From contig NC_068563.1 of assembly GCF_022201045.2 (NCBI RefSeq), positions 62,001 through 126,000 of the forward strand: 64,000 nt of DNA, given 5' to 3'. Below, in pieces: positions 28,978 through 42,500 of this stretch. The stretch comes from Citrus sinensis. Lineage: Eukaryota; Streptophyta; Magnoliopsida; Sapindales; Rutaceae. The translations under genes were made by a program, and so were the position numbers. The notes beneath the pieces are model-generated. The model was not told the origin of the DNA, did not search any database, and saw only the letters and a program-made list of their open reading frames with translations. Every line of letters starts with the position of its first letter. Within the stretch, counting starts at the first letter, position 1.

Positions 28978-31900
28978 AGGTGCAGTACAATTTTATCTTG
29001 TAGTTTCTTTTCATTTTATTTGAAGTCTGTGCTTCTACCATGCTCCCTTGACAGGCTGTTACAGTTACCTGTGGATGATGTAGAGATAGATTAGCCTTCA
29101 ATTTTCTAGCCCATCGTATATTGTATTGTATATCTTCAGAAGCATATATTTTTGGTGGCAATCTCAGACTGTTAGAATGGAATGTATACTCTTTTATCAG
29201 TAGGGCAATTGACAGCCTCTATTATATAGATTTTCGTTTCATATATTCAATTTTTAAGTAATGACATCTGGAAAGTAACTGATAATGGGTGGATTCAACC
29301 TTTCTCTTCTGTGTTTCTGTGTGGAGATTATATTGTTATTCTGCATTTTATTGGGCTGTAATATGCAAAGTCTTAATTTTGGCCTTGCAGAGATAATGCC
29401 ATATGGGAAGCTCTCTGACGCAACTGTAGATAAAATGCAGCATCAACAAAAATTTTAGCAATCTCCGCATATTGGACTTAACCAGTGGCTTTATTCCAGA
29501 TCGTGGGCAAAGAGATAAATATTTCATCAGGGCTGAAGTTGAAAGTGTTTGCCAGATGCTTAATCCCTGCCAAATAATTGAGATTTATCTTTCAATTAAG
29601 CATGTTATATGGGAGATTAACCACAGCTTAGATTGGTACAGTGCAGTTGAATTGGGCATGTTAAGCCAGGTGTAATTTGATTGTGGATCCTTGTTAGGAT
29701 GTATATTGTAGAAGAAGATCCTGTTTAGGCACACTCGAGAGTCTATTTCTTTCATTGCTTAGTGCTTACTTGGGTTGTAAAATAATTTTTTATTTTAGCC
29801 TTTTCATAGGTTCGAAGTTACTGGTTCAGCTCCGATTACACAGAAGTTGGCATCATCTGTTAATAGTCATTGAGGTTTTGATGGTATCAATTGGCAGGCA
29901 GTGTCTAAATTCACAGCAAACCTTTGAAACTCAGTTGGATCAACTTATGGTTCCAAATTTTCAAACCTTTTAAACTCACAACGGTTAATTGTAGGGAGTA
30001 TGAATTGTGCGTGAATGAAAAGAAGTGGATAGGAAATGACAAAATGGCCTTTTAGAAGTCATTGAATGGACTGGTGAAGTTATAATTAATATTTGAGAGC
30101 CTTGGCCTTCATTATCTTATAGCCTAGATGGGGCAATAAAAGAAGAAAATAATAGAGGGAGGGGTTATAGAGGTGTGCACGGATAAGTAATTAAGGACTT
30201 ATTTGTTAAATATTTTATTAATTTTAATTTTTTTAAAATTTATTTGTTTGTTTTTATGTAATATATGTATGATTTTTATATATTTACATTTGAATGAGGA
30301 TAGTGAATTTTTGTGATTTTTTATTTGAATGAGAAGAAGTCTCAATAAGAAGTAATTATAATATTAAAAAAATCTATATTAGATATACTCATTTTTAAAT
30401 TATAAAATTTAATTTTTTATTTTAATTTACAAAAATATAAATATTAAATAACTACATTTAATTTTTTTTTTTTATAAAAATAAGTCAGATATCATTAATA
30501 TTAAAATAATTAAAAAACATCATTTAAATATTTGTATTTAAGTAAGGAATGCCTTTGTTGGTAACATAAACTCAGTAGAAGTAGAAATAACAGACATCTC
30601 AATTTAAAGAGCAACAGAATTGGTATATTATAATCATATCGTAGGGGCCACCACCCATGTCCCATGCCTTCTTTGTTGTCTTAGTTGGAAGTACTTTGAA
30701 TCGTTTTTATAGTTAAATTAGGTTTGTTAACTTTATAAAATAAAGGGTTTTTTTATGATGCTATATGTATTTTTATTATATTAATGGTGGGATAGTTGTG
30801 AACTCTTAAATTTAAGTGTTTTAATCTCCATCATTTATTTAATATAATTTAATATAGTGATAATTAATTAATTAAAAGATAAATATTATGAAATGAAGAT
30901 TGCTTTTTTAATGTGTCAAGAATTCAATTTTAAATAAAATAATTTGAGATATTATATTTTACCGTATCTCTTTTTATTTTGTTTTTAAATTTAAAATTAC
31001 TCTTTTAATTGGTTTGTGAATCGGTTATATTATTTTAAAAATAATAAACAATTTTTATTAATAGAAATAATTTATATGTTGATTAGATTTTAGGGTACAT
31101 ATTTCTTATGTTAGTGATACTGTAAAAAAAAGGGAAATTATCAGCCATATACCCTTAAATGACACCCAAATCAAACGTGTGTGAACACTTTTCAAGTATA
31201 TCACTCGTATACGCTAAATTGACAAAACACTTCTGCCGCCCACCAATCCGTTAACTTCCGTTAGAAAGTTAACAGAATTGTGGTAAATTAGCTATTTTGC
31301 CCTTGAAACTCAAAATGAGGTAAAAAAATAAATTTACTCAAAAAATTAACTTAATTTTTCAATACACAAATTTTTTTATTTTGTTATTAATAATACATTT
31401 TTTTTATTAAAAAAATGAATTATTAATGGTACATATTATTAATAATTATCTATAAAAAAATATTCATATTATACCATAAAAAATTATTAACAACATATTA
31501 TTTATAATTATACATATTATACCATAAAAATTTCTAGTTGGAGCTTGGAGGAGTAGATCTTCAAAAATTTTGGTTAAATTTTGGAGGAGTAGATTCGGTT
31601 GTAAAGTAGTTTTTTTTTAGCAATTATTAACAATTATCCGATAAATGAGATGACATATCATTGTTATCAATATATATCATATGACATGTTATTTTTTACT
31701 AGGTGGGATGACACGTCGTTTTTTTTAATCAAAGTTTCGTCAAGTCAGCGCTTGCAAACGGAAGTTAACGGATTGGTAGATGGCAAAAGTGTTTTGTCAA
31801 CTTAGGGTATACGAGTGATACACTTTAAAAGTGTTTACACACGTTTAATATGAGTGTCATTTAAGGGTATATGACTGATAATTTTCCTAAATATATATAT

Positions 31901-32582
31901 ATATATATACACACACACAGCACCATACTAAAATAAAAGTATACATATGTATGTATATGTATATATATATATATACAGACAGCACCATACTAAAATAAAA
32001 GAAAAGGCCAGAGTAAGGGGGACACTTTTTACTTAAATAAGTTCCTCGAAGCCTAATAAACTCGCACGGTGCTGGTTGCTGAAGTTGAGTTCAGCTTGTG
32101 CAAAAACAGCGATCAAAACCCTAGAAAACCCAACCCCACATTAAGATTTGGCATTGTTGGTCAGTTCCTCTCTCCATTTTTATTGTTCACTTGTTCTCGC
32201 TTTCATTTCATGTAATAAACCACCATATCATATCAGAATTATTTGCTTCAACCATCAATTTGTTTCTTTAAAGTTTGCTAACTTTCAATTGAATTCTGCT
32301 AATTAGTTGGATTTCGTGGGTAAATTTGCTAAGCTTGTTGTCGCACAATTTGTGTTTATTTGAGTGCTTCCACAGTCCGTCGTTAATTGTATGATCCCCA
32401 TCCCCAAACCCAACACAATATTGCAATTTTTAATTTTATAGTAGCTTTTGTCGGCAACACCATTTTATTTTCCTCAGTTCCTCAGGTCTTGCCTGAAAGT
32501 TGAAACAAAGTTCTTAGAGTTTAAAAGCGAATGACTTAAGATAAAACAGTTCCCTTGCTGCTACAGTTGATTTTCAGAGTAC
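28978..32582. other. Intergenic region between the two FRS genes
   Basis: After the FRS5 3' UTR there is no supported gene. Frames at 29472-29675 and 29755-29973 have no recognisable family. A TIR element occupies 31132-31887, followed by TA/CA microsatellites to about 31980 with a local duplication of CACCATACTAAAATAAAAG. FRS9 5' leader sequence starts at about 32080 and a 5' UTR intron probably ends at 32576. Confidence 0.55.
31132..31887. mobile_element. Non-autonomous DNA transposon with ~130-bp terminal inverted repeats
   Basis: The left end GGGAAATTATCAGCC through ACACTTTTCAAGTATATC and on to CCAATCCGTTAACTTCCG at ~31260 is found inverted at about 31755-31887. The flanks are T-plus-A runs (TAAAAAAAA against TAAATATAT), so the 9-bp duplication is only a weak 6 of 9 match. 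Interior 490 bp is AT-rich without coding capacity. Long arms favour a Mutator-like origin. Confidence 0.8.
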
Positions 32583-35230
32583 ATGAATGCCAGCAGACAG
32601 AGAACCCTCGGTGGCGGGGGTCATCATGTATTGGACTACTTGAAGCGGATGCAGGCAGAGAATCCTGCTTTCTTTTATGCAGTTCAAAATGACAATGATC
32701 ACTCTGGTGGAAACATATTTTGGGCAGATGCAACATGCAGAACAAATTATTCTTACTTTGGTGATACTGTTACATTTGACACGAGATACAGGACAAATCG
32801 GTATAGGGTTCCATTTGCCTCTTTCGCTGGACTGAACCATCATGGACAGCCTGTGTTGTTTGGGTGTGCCCTAATTCTGAATGAACCCGAGACTTCATTC
32901 ATTTGGCTGTTTCAGACTTGGCTTCATGCAATGTCTGGATGCCAACCTGTCTCTATCACAACTGACCCAGATCGCTTGATTCAGATTGCTGTTGCACAAG
33001 TTCTTCCTGAAACCCGCCATCGATTTTGTAAGTGGGGCATATTCAGAGAAACCCAAGAGAAGCTGGCTCAAATATATCAATCACATCCTACATTTGAAAC
33101 AGAATTTCAGAAGTGTATTAATGAGCCTGAGACAATTGATGAGTTTGAGTCATCTTGGCAATCACTGCTGGAAAGATACTACGTCATGGATAATGATTGG
33201 CTCCAATCAATGTACAATGCACGGCAACAGTGGGTCCCTGTTTATATGCGGGATACCTTTTTTGGGGAATTTTCTATTACTGACAGAAGTGGAGGACACT
33301 CATTCTTTGACGGCTATGTGAATGCATCAACCACCATACAGATGTTGATTAAGCAGTATGAGAAAGCTTTAGCAAGTTGGCATGAGAAGGAATTTAAAGC
33401 AGATTATGACACCACTAACTGTACACCATTTCTGAAGACACCATCTCCTATGGAAAAACAAGCAGCGAACCTCTATACAAGAAGAGTATTCATGAAATTT
33501 CAAGAGGAATTGGTTGAAACGCTTGCTAATTCTGCAACTAAAATTGATGATGCAGGAGCGGTCACCACATATCATGTGGCCAAATTTGGGGAAGACCACA
33601 AAGCACGAACTGTCAGTTTTAATTCTATTGAGATGAAAGCTAGCTGCAGCTGCCAGATGTTTGAATATTCGGGAATAATTTGTCGGCATGTATTAGCTGT
33701 TTTTAGAGCAAAAAATGTTCTCACACTTCCTTCTCAATATATATTAAAACGATGGACAAGAAACGCCAAGACTGGACCTGCAGCAGATGAGCTTGCATCT
33801 GACATGCCAAACAGTGACCGAGAATCTTTAACAGTTCGATATAACAACCTACGCCAGGAAGCAATCAAATATGTAGAAGAAGGGGCAAAATCGATTCATG
33901 TCTATAATGTGGCAATGGATGCTTTAAGAGAAGCTGCTAAGAAGGTTACTGCTGCCAAGAATCAAGGTTCTGGAGGCACTGACAGCAGCACTTTTATCAA
34001 TGGAGGTAGCCAGGACTCACGTGCAGCTGAGGGACCTCAAGCCCCAATACATCAGTCTGTGGTTAGTTTCTCCACTCTAGCAACTGATAGAAACCAGTCT
34101 TTACTAGCTTCTAGATAAAAATCTGGTAATACTGATGATTCATCTAATTGTTTGATTAAAACTATTTCTTTCTTTAAATCAAAGCCAGGTAAAGGATAAT
34201 TCATTCAAGTTAAAAGAGTTGCTAAATTGGTGGAAAGTGATTTGAAAATAAAATTATTTAACTTTCATATGGAGATTCTAGATTTAATTATTATAATTAT
34301 ATGGTCTCGCACCCAAACTTCATTCCCTTTTACAAATTTTGAAATTATGCAATCTCTTTTATCATGGTCAATTCTGAGAGTAAATTTGTTTTAAGTATCC
34401 ATGTACAACCATTTCCTCCTGTCAGTTCTTTTGTCTTTTTTTTTTTTGGGCAGGGGGGGGGTCATATCGGGGAAAAGATTCTTGTTGTGTTTGTTGTTTC
34501 TTCTGATTAATTAGAATTTTTTATTGTCGCTGTTCCTTAGGCTGTCTAATGGTTCTAGCTTCCTCTGGCTGCCTGGACAACTGGTTATAAAAATTAAACT
34601 GTGAACTTTATAAGTGTGTAGGTCCATTTTAACTTAAAAGATTTGTGTTCAAGTAAAATTTATTTTCTTTACGCAGAGAAGGAGAAGATACATAGTCTGA
34701 AAAGTTTACGGAACTTCTTAGACTCTTAGCACTGAGTCGGTTTCTTCTAAGAATTAGGATCTTTCTTGTTGAAATCTAAACGATCTTTATATTGACCAAC
34801 TGAAATTTCACAGTTGCTAGAATTGAATCGACAAATTTGAGTACTTCCGCTAGTGATAATTAAGATTTTTATTCATAGTAGAGATTATTTTTCTTCTATG
34901 TTTTTGTGCAATATCCTGTCACCTCAGCTTATGGAGTGGAGGCATTGATGAGAAGAAAATAGATCCATTGCCTATGCTTGCTGGCACTTGGACTTCAGTT
35001 ATGTACTTATGTTTCATTTCATGATGTGTTTTTCTTTACGTTTTCCCCCCTCCCCCTATTAGGATGAAAAGGAGAAGAAAATTCATGAAATGACTGCTGA
35101 GTTGGAGAATATAAATCAACGATGTGAAGTGTACAGAGCAAATCTGCTGGCTGTCCTGAGAGATATGGAAGAACAGAAGTTGAAGCTCTCAGTGAAGGTG
35201 CAAAATGCAAGGCTTAGTTTGAAAGAGTGA
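32583..35230 (+). CDS. FRS9: FAR1-related sequence protein, FRS9-like, lacking the FAR1 DNA-binding domain
   Basis: Exons 32583-34061 and 35063-35230 give 548 residues. The protein starts MNASRQRTLGGGGHHVLDYL, directly before the MULE transposase core (FGDTVTFDTRYRTNRYRVPF, TTDPDRLIQIAVAQVLPETRHR). A SWIM zinc finger (CSCQMFEYSGIICRH) and a C-terminal coiled coil in the second exon (CEVYRANLLAVLRDMEEQK) follow. The N-terminal FAR1 zinc-finger domain present in FRS5 is absent. No plausible FAR1 domain is seen in the 3.6 kb upstream, so the short form is real. Arabidopsis FRS9 is also short (about 545 residues, from memory), so the domain loss is old. It may act by dimerising with full-length relatives; that is inference. 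Its intron is at the same place and phase as in FRS5, showing tandem duplication. Confidence 0.93.
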
Positions 35231-36591
35231 GTGTGATTTCAAGACAACTGCCATTTTGTTTCTTATCCTGTAATTGTATTTTTTTTCAAATAAATGCTTC
35301 CCTAATGTAGATTAGACTTTATGTGAGAGACTGCTTAATCTTGACCTGTTCAAGCTAATGCTATTATAGAGCCTACAATCATATTTGAATTGACATTGGC
35401 CTTAAGATTGGAGCTATTACTACTCTTCACCTCTCAGACCTTATTTGAGCATCTCTGTTTGTTCATGTTTCTGAACAATGCAAGTCCATATTATCATCCA
35501 AACTTTAATCGGTTTTGTGTTGGTTGATTTTTTGTTCTCAAAGTCTTGCGGCAACATTTCATGTTTTTAATGGAAAATCTTTGATGCATTAGGAATCGAA
35601 TCGACAAAATTTGAGTGCCATAATCATTTCAAATCCTGAATTTTCCAATGTCTTATGATATCAAGTGTAGTGAGTACTGACTAGACTACTGATAATAACT
35701 TCAAAAAATGTGATTTAAAACTGCTATTATTCCATTAGCTCTGTTTGTTGACTTCAACCAAAAAATCTCCATTTTATACTTAAACCCAAAAAAAATCTAC
35801 ACAAGCCGAGGTTTTAACTTGTTCTATAATTTAAAAATAACAAAAAGAAAAAGAAAAAGGTTGTTTGGTGACGCACGTGTCGAAGAAAAAGGGAAAAGAC
35901 AAAAGCGCGCGTGAGTTATTATTAGCTCTGGAGTGTGGGGAAAGCTGCGAACAAACACTGCCACGACGTCGCACCTAGACGGACGGACGCAACTCGCTGT
36001 TTGTTTCCACTTTCCTGAAACAAACAAACAAAGAATAAGAAAGACAAGGAACTCAACTCAAACCTAGCATAACAGAATAAGAGGTAGCGTTAGGGTTTAA
36101 AATTTTAAAACTCAACCCAACCCGAGCCAACCCCACCCCAAGGATTTGGCTTCTTGTAATTCTATTGTATTTTGTTTCCGCGCTAGCCAACAAGACAACG
36201 CTCACACTACAACGCTGTTGCGGGAACAAAACCACCCAAGTAAAGTATGTATGATGCTTCTTCTTCTTCTTCTTTTGCGCCGCCATTGTTTGTTTTATCT
36301 TCCTCTTCCATGCTAACTCATTTTCTATTCCTGTTTTATTTGGCTGTACCTGTTACGCCTGCTGTTTTATTTCAAACCCATTCGTTAATTGTTATAAGAT
36401 TTCTTCTTTTTTTTCATCTGTTTCACATTACACCTTTGAAGATATTGCATGGAACTTTAGTTTATTTCTGGCTCTTTTGCTTGTGTATTATTTATAGACA
36501 CATTTTAGTTTTTTTTTTTTTTTTTATATAATTATGTGCGGGATGTTGGTTCTTTATTATTTTTAGGAACTTTCAAATTTGTAGTTAAAAG
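35231..36591. other. FRS9 3' end and ARID gene promoter/5' UTR
   Basis: No gene is supported. The left part should be the FRS9 3' UTR. From about 35.85 kb the sequence becomes richer in C and G, with GCGCGCGTGAG at about 35905, and looks like the ARID promoter and leader. A 5' UTR intron (from about 36241 to 36590) is plausible. Confidence 0.5.
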
Positions 36592-39500
36592 ATGAGTGCT
36601 AATGGGACGGGTTGTGGCAAGGAAGAAAAGGGAAATGAAGACATGGAGGAGGAGACAGCTCCTGATGTGAATATGAGCGATGGGGAGACAAACATTGATG
36701 TCAAAGATCCTCCTTTTTCTTTCCCTGAAAAAAATCAAGATGAAATGTCTAGTGATTTGCAGACTGATAACAATGATGTGATGAGTGTTGGATTACCGTC
36801 CAATAACAATGATTCTGTAGACAATCAAACTGCTGATGATGCTAAGGTTAACACCAATGTGGATCGTTTATATGGAAACCATAAAGATTTGAAATTGGAG
36901 TCTGTAGATGATGAGGACAAGGATCCTGAATCTGTTGCCGGCACTAATGCTTCAGTTGATGTTATTGCCAAGGAAAATTCTAGAACCAAAAGTGATGGAA
37001 GCCTAGTGCATCCGTTGAATCAGCATGAGCACGTTGCAGCTGAGGAGAGGTTGACCAAGATAGAAGTTGAAAATGGTGAAAAGGGGGAGAAGTTAGATGA
37101 TGATTCTGTTGTTGGTGTAAGTGCCAATGAACTTTCTGGTACTAGAAATGATGGAAGTCATGTGCATCCAATGAACCCAGAATGCGCTGCAGCTAATGAG
37201 AGTTCATCAGAGATAAAAGCTGAAAATAATAAGATGGGGGAGAAATTAGACGGTGCCGCAGTTTTTTATGCAAGTGCCAAAAAATTGTCTGGTAGCAAAA
37301 CTAATGGAAGTCTTAATCAGCTAGAATGTGCCACAGCTGATGAGAGACCCTCAGAGGTAAAAGCTCAAAATGATGAGAAGAGGGAGAAATTAGAGGATGT
37401 TTCAGTTGATGTAAGTGCCAGCAAGCTTTATGGTACCAAAAATGATGGAATTGAAAGTCATGTGCTTACGTTAAATCAGCTAGAATTTGCTGAGAGGTCA
37501 TCAGATATAAAAGCTAAAAATGAAGAAAAGGGGGAGAAATCAGATGATCACATTAGTAAAAATGATGAAAAGAGGGAGAAATTAGATGATGCATTAGTTT
37601 TTGAAGTGAGTGTCAACAAACTTTGTGATAGCAAAAATGATGGAATTCATATGCATGCAAAGAATCAGCTGGAAAGTGCTGCAGCTGATGAGAGGTCATT
37701 AGAGACAAAAGATGAAGATGACAAAAGAGGGGACAAATTAAATGATGGAGTCGCAGACATGGAGTTGACTCTGGAAAGTGAAGTTAAGGAGTCAAAGCCT
37801 GAGGTGGACGTCGGGTATGAAGTTAGTAAGGAAAGCTCAAACCTTTCATTTCTTTTTGAACCTCCTGTTGCTGAAGGTGATGAATCAGGAACAGAGGATG
37901 AGCAGGTAGCATTTGCTAAGGAGGTAGAAAATTTTTACAGAGAGAGAAACCTCGAGTTTAAGCACCCGAAGTTTTACAAAGAGGACCTGAATTTGCTCAA
38001 GTATGTCTCAGCTGACTATAATCTTTTGATTGTCAATTTTTATTAGAGCTTAACTATATGTTTATTCTGTGCTTCCTTTTGAATAAGGTTATGGAGAGCT
38101 GTGATCAAACTTGGTGGCTATGACGAGGTTGGTTTAGTTGGTATCTAGGTTACTTCTGATTTTTCATGTTATCACAGCTCGCATTTTCCTAATTGCTTTA
38201 TAGAAATGCGTGTCTTGTGAAAACCAAAAAAAAAAAAAAAGGTTATCTTGTGCAATTCCCTGTGAAGCACATCCTTCACTCCTTAAACATGTTGAAGGCA
38301 CATTAGAAAAAAAATGCATCATAGCTTCAATATGTAGCACATTGAGATCTTTATAAATTATTTCCCATATTTCTTTATATAAAGTAAATGTGACAAAAGG
38401 ATTGATGACAACTAGGAACTGCTTATCCCTCTCTACATTATTTTAGACAATTCTTTGTTTTACTTAACAATTTCTCCTTCGTCGTCATCTTGTAATGTGC
38501 TATATTTCGGTATTGTGTATGTCTACTGGTTCATTGTGTTGCCTATGGTCTATGGAGCCCTTATGTTTATGAAAAGATGTTTATCATCTCTCTCTTCTCC
38601 CTTCCTCTCTCCCTCCTTTATGGTAAATTACAATTGTTTTATTTTCTTTTATATATGTTTAATCTACCTTTTTTCTGATTTAATTCATTAAAATTGTTTA
38701 ATCATACTCAAAATATTTCTTTGTCCGGTTATTTAAAGTTTCTTTCTGTTTGGGGCCATATATAGGTCACTTCATGCAAGTTGTGGAGGCAAGTAGGAGA
38801 ATCATTCAATCCCCCAAAGTAAGGATAATTCTGTATTTGTTTGATGCATGGCTTGCAAAAAGATGAGGAGTTTGCATTTCATGCTGTGGATTTTTGTACA
38901 TTAATTTGGGATTTTTGTGCGTTTATCTCCAATTTATTCCCTTAGTGATAATTGTTTGGAGTAATCTTGACGTACTGCAATAATATATATTGCCATACAG
39001 AAATTCACTAGGCTTTCAAGCTTATATGGAAGCTACATGTTTATTACTTGCTCCTTATTTTTATACTACTTGTTTGATGGAAGAATTTATTATTTCTTTT
39101 GTTTTTTCAGATTTGTTATTCAGAAATTGTAATAGTTTAATAACATGTTTCCTTTCATTTGGACAGGACATGCACCACTGTCTCATGGACATTCCGAATT
39201 TTTTATGAGAAGGTCATGCTCTAGTTGCTAACTTCTCTAAGTTTTAGTTTCACATTATTATTTTATTTTGTAAAAAATCTTTCCATGTGGTAGGACTCCT
39301 GATCCTTTTTTTTTTTTTTGGGTTGCAGGCTCTACTTGAATATGAGAAGCATAGAATGAGTAATGGAGAGCTTCCTCTTCATGATGGTTCCCTTACAGAG
39401 CCAAGTAGAATTGAAAGTCAGGTAATTTGGAAATTGTCTGATTATTTCTTTGTGTATCAAGAAAAGAAACAATTTGCTGTCATTGTCAATGTCGTGGCAT

Positions 39501-42500
39501 ATCAAGATTACATTACATTCACTTTGCCTTATCGTCTTGAGCAAGTTTTCTATGCTTCTGGCAAGGGGCGAGGTTATGAACTTCTGTCCGCTGTCTGATT
39601 GGAAATTTGCACTGCAAGGAAACAGCCTTGGTGATATTCTGTGTGGAGACCACACATTAAGAGGGATTTAGAAGTGGAAATTCGGTGGTGAAATAAGGAG
39701 TTAGTGCACCAAGTGAGGCAGTTGTGGAGTGATTACTTACTAAAAGAATTCTGGAAGTTTATAAACAGCAAAGCAACACAACTTTTCTCAAGATTCCTTT
39801 GATTCCCTGTGCAGGCGGCTGGAAGTCAAGCTTTTGGTTCAGGTAGGGCACGAAGGGATGCTGCAGCTCGTGCCATGCAGGGTTGGCATTCTAAGCGTCT
39901 TCTTGGTAGTGGTGAGGTTTGTCAGCCAATCATCAAGGTCTGTGGAGAACTTCAGTTTACTATTAATGGAAAGACTTCTTGTTCTTTATTTTTATTAATG
40001 TGGGGAAAAAAAAAAAATTTCCTTTGATGATTATCTGATCATTGTTTCCATAACAAGGCATTTCTTTTCTTATTAGGAAAAAAACTCAAGTTGTACACCA
40101 AAGAGTGATAGACAGATTAAAAATATAGGTACATATTCAACTGTTGGGATCTCATCCAACCTTTTGGGATGTAGTTCCTTATTTTATTTAAAATATTTTT
40201 CTTTGATGGTCAGTTATTGTCCTTTTCTAAAACTTGGTTTATTGACTCAGGTTTGCTGAAGCGTAAGAAGCCATCTACTGTTGAGCATAGTATTCAAGTT
40301 GCCAATGTGAAAGCTACAAATCCACAGTTAGGATCTCTGGTTGCTTTTTGGTCTCATCTCAGCTTGTTTAGTATACCAATTTGTATCCTGGCTAATGAGA
40401 GTTTCTTGCTTTCTTTTGGCCAGGTTGGATACAATGATAATTGATATTGGACCCCCTGCAGACTGGGTAAAGATTAACGTGCAAAGAACTGTAAGTTTTC
40501 TCTTGTTTACTCATATGTAAGCGTAATATTTTGCTTCTGAAAATTTTGCATAATGGAGGTATAACTCTTTTGCTTTTTGGTATAAATGGTCCTACCCAGA
40601 TTGACTGCTTTGAAGTATATGCTTTAGTTCCTGGGCTTCTGCGAGAGGAGGTATAATTTCTGAAATGAGTATACAAGCGCTTTTTGCCTCATTTTCCAAG
40701 CATGGAATTGGACTGTAAGGTCCCTTAGATTTTAGTTTGTAGTTTTGGCCTGTGGGGTGTCAATCATTAAGGCTGCATTTGGAAGGCAGAGTGGGATTGG
40801 AGTGGATTAACTTTTTAGGATTAGACTAGACTGGATTAGATTGGACTAGTCTGAATTAATTATATCTAATACTTTCTTTTGTTTGGTGCAATGTCGGGCA
40901 GGATTACAATAGTGTTGTCCTATGTTTGATATTATGCCGGATTGGACAATAAAAACAATAATAATTAGTATGGAACGTAAATGAATTATGCTAAAATTTT
41001 AACAAAAACTTTTGAAAGAAATTTTCTCCTTTAATTTTATTCTAATGATTATTAACACATTAAATTTATGAAGAAAAGAAAGCCAGCATCTCTTGTTATA
41101 ATAAAATTTTACATCTCAATAACTTAATCACTATCATAAAATATTATTTACACAAAATGAACTTACAAAAGTAAAATTACATCAAACAATTTTAAGATCC
41201 ATAAAAATTGTTACATCAATCAAGTTCCTGCAACCAAAATAACACACTAGAACTAAAAACAAAAATCAATTTTAAGATCCATAAAAAGCCAATTTGATTA
41301 GAAGATGAAAAATGAAATAAAAAATAATCTTGACTGAAATTGCTTATGTTTGCTAGTTGCTAGTGAGAGTCTGCGAAAGTTAGATAAGAGACATGCCTGA
41401 GATTTTGAGTCAAGTCTGGTTTTTGTCATAAATGATAAGGAGAAGTGTGATAAATGAAGACAGTAGCTTTTCATTAAGTCTTGTCCTACCTCAACCCATG
41501 TGTAGTGTAGCATTTGTAGCCGAAAATAAAATGAACCAAACATAGGATTAAGGCTCCGTTTGGTACAGCTTATTAAATAGAGCTTATAACAGTAGAGCTT
41601 ATAGCAGTAGAGTTTATACCAATAGAGCTTTTGGACAAAAAGTCATTGGGTGTTTGGTTGTCAATAAAAAAAAGCACTTTTGAACCATTAAACTATGTGA
41701 TATTTTTTTATTATATATTTTTAGAAAAGCTCTCTAACCTCTACTCCCAAAAGCTCAAATTTTGGGCTTTTGCTAGTAGAGGTAAATTAGCTTATTTAAG
41801 CTAAAAAAACTCTACTAAAAAAATAACCAAACACCATAAAAATTTTAAAAAAGTGCTTATACGATTAAATAAGCACTTATGGCTCTTAAATAAGCCATAC
41901 CAAACAGGCACTAAGTATTTTCCCCTAAATTATGCTATTCCTATCTTCATCCAAATGGCCTAAGAGGTCTTTATCTGGCTCAACTATTTGAAATTGAGAC
42001 ACAAATGCACATTTCAGTACTTACGTTTACATCCTTGATGCTTGTTTTGTCAGAATTTTGCCTGAAAAGGTTGTCAAGGTTTTGCAAAATCTTTAGTTTT
42101 GATTTTGAATAATGTGGATATTTTAGGTGAATGGGTCTGATGTGCGATGTGTAATGATTTGTGTAGTTACAAGGAGATTTATCAGGATGATCATGTTCTC
42201 CTTGCTTTTGATGCATATTTTGTTCTCCTTAGCTTTGACTATTGTTTCATGCCCTGTTTTCTAAATAAATCAGGTGCATGTTCAGTCTGACCCAGCTGGC
42301 CGTTTGGTTATATCTGGTCAGCCAGAGCACATGGATAATCCTTGGGGTGTGACACCATTCAAAAAGGTTAGTCAAGGATTTAATAGACTTAGTTCTCTTG
42401 CATAGTCGCACACAAGTAATTATTGGGTAATGGTTTGTCAGGTAGATTCTTTAAAGTTCCAATCTGATAACCAGTGTATGTTTCGTAGAAATAAAAGATA

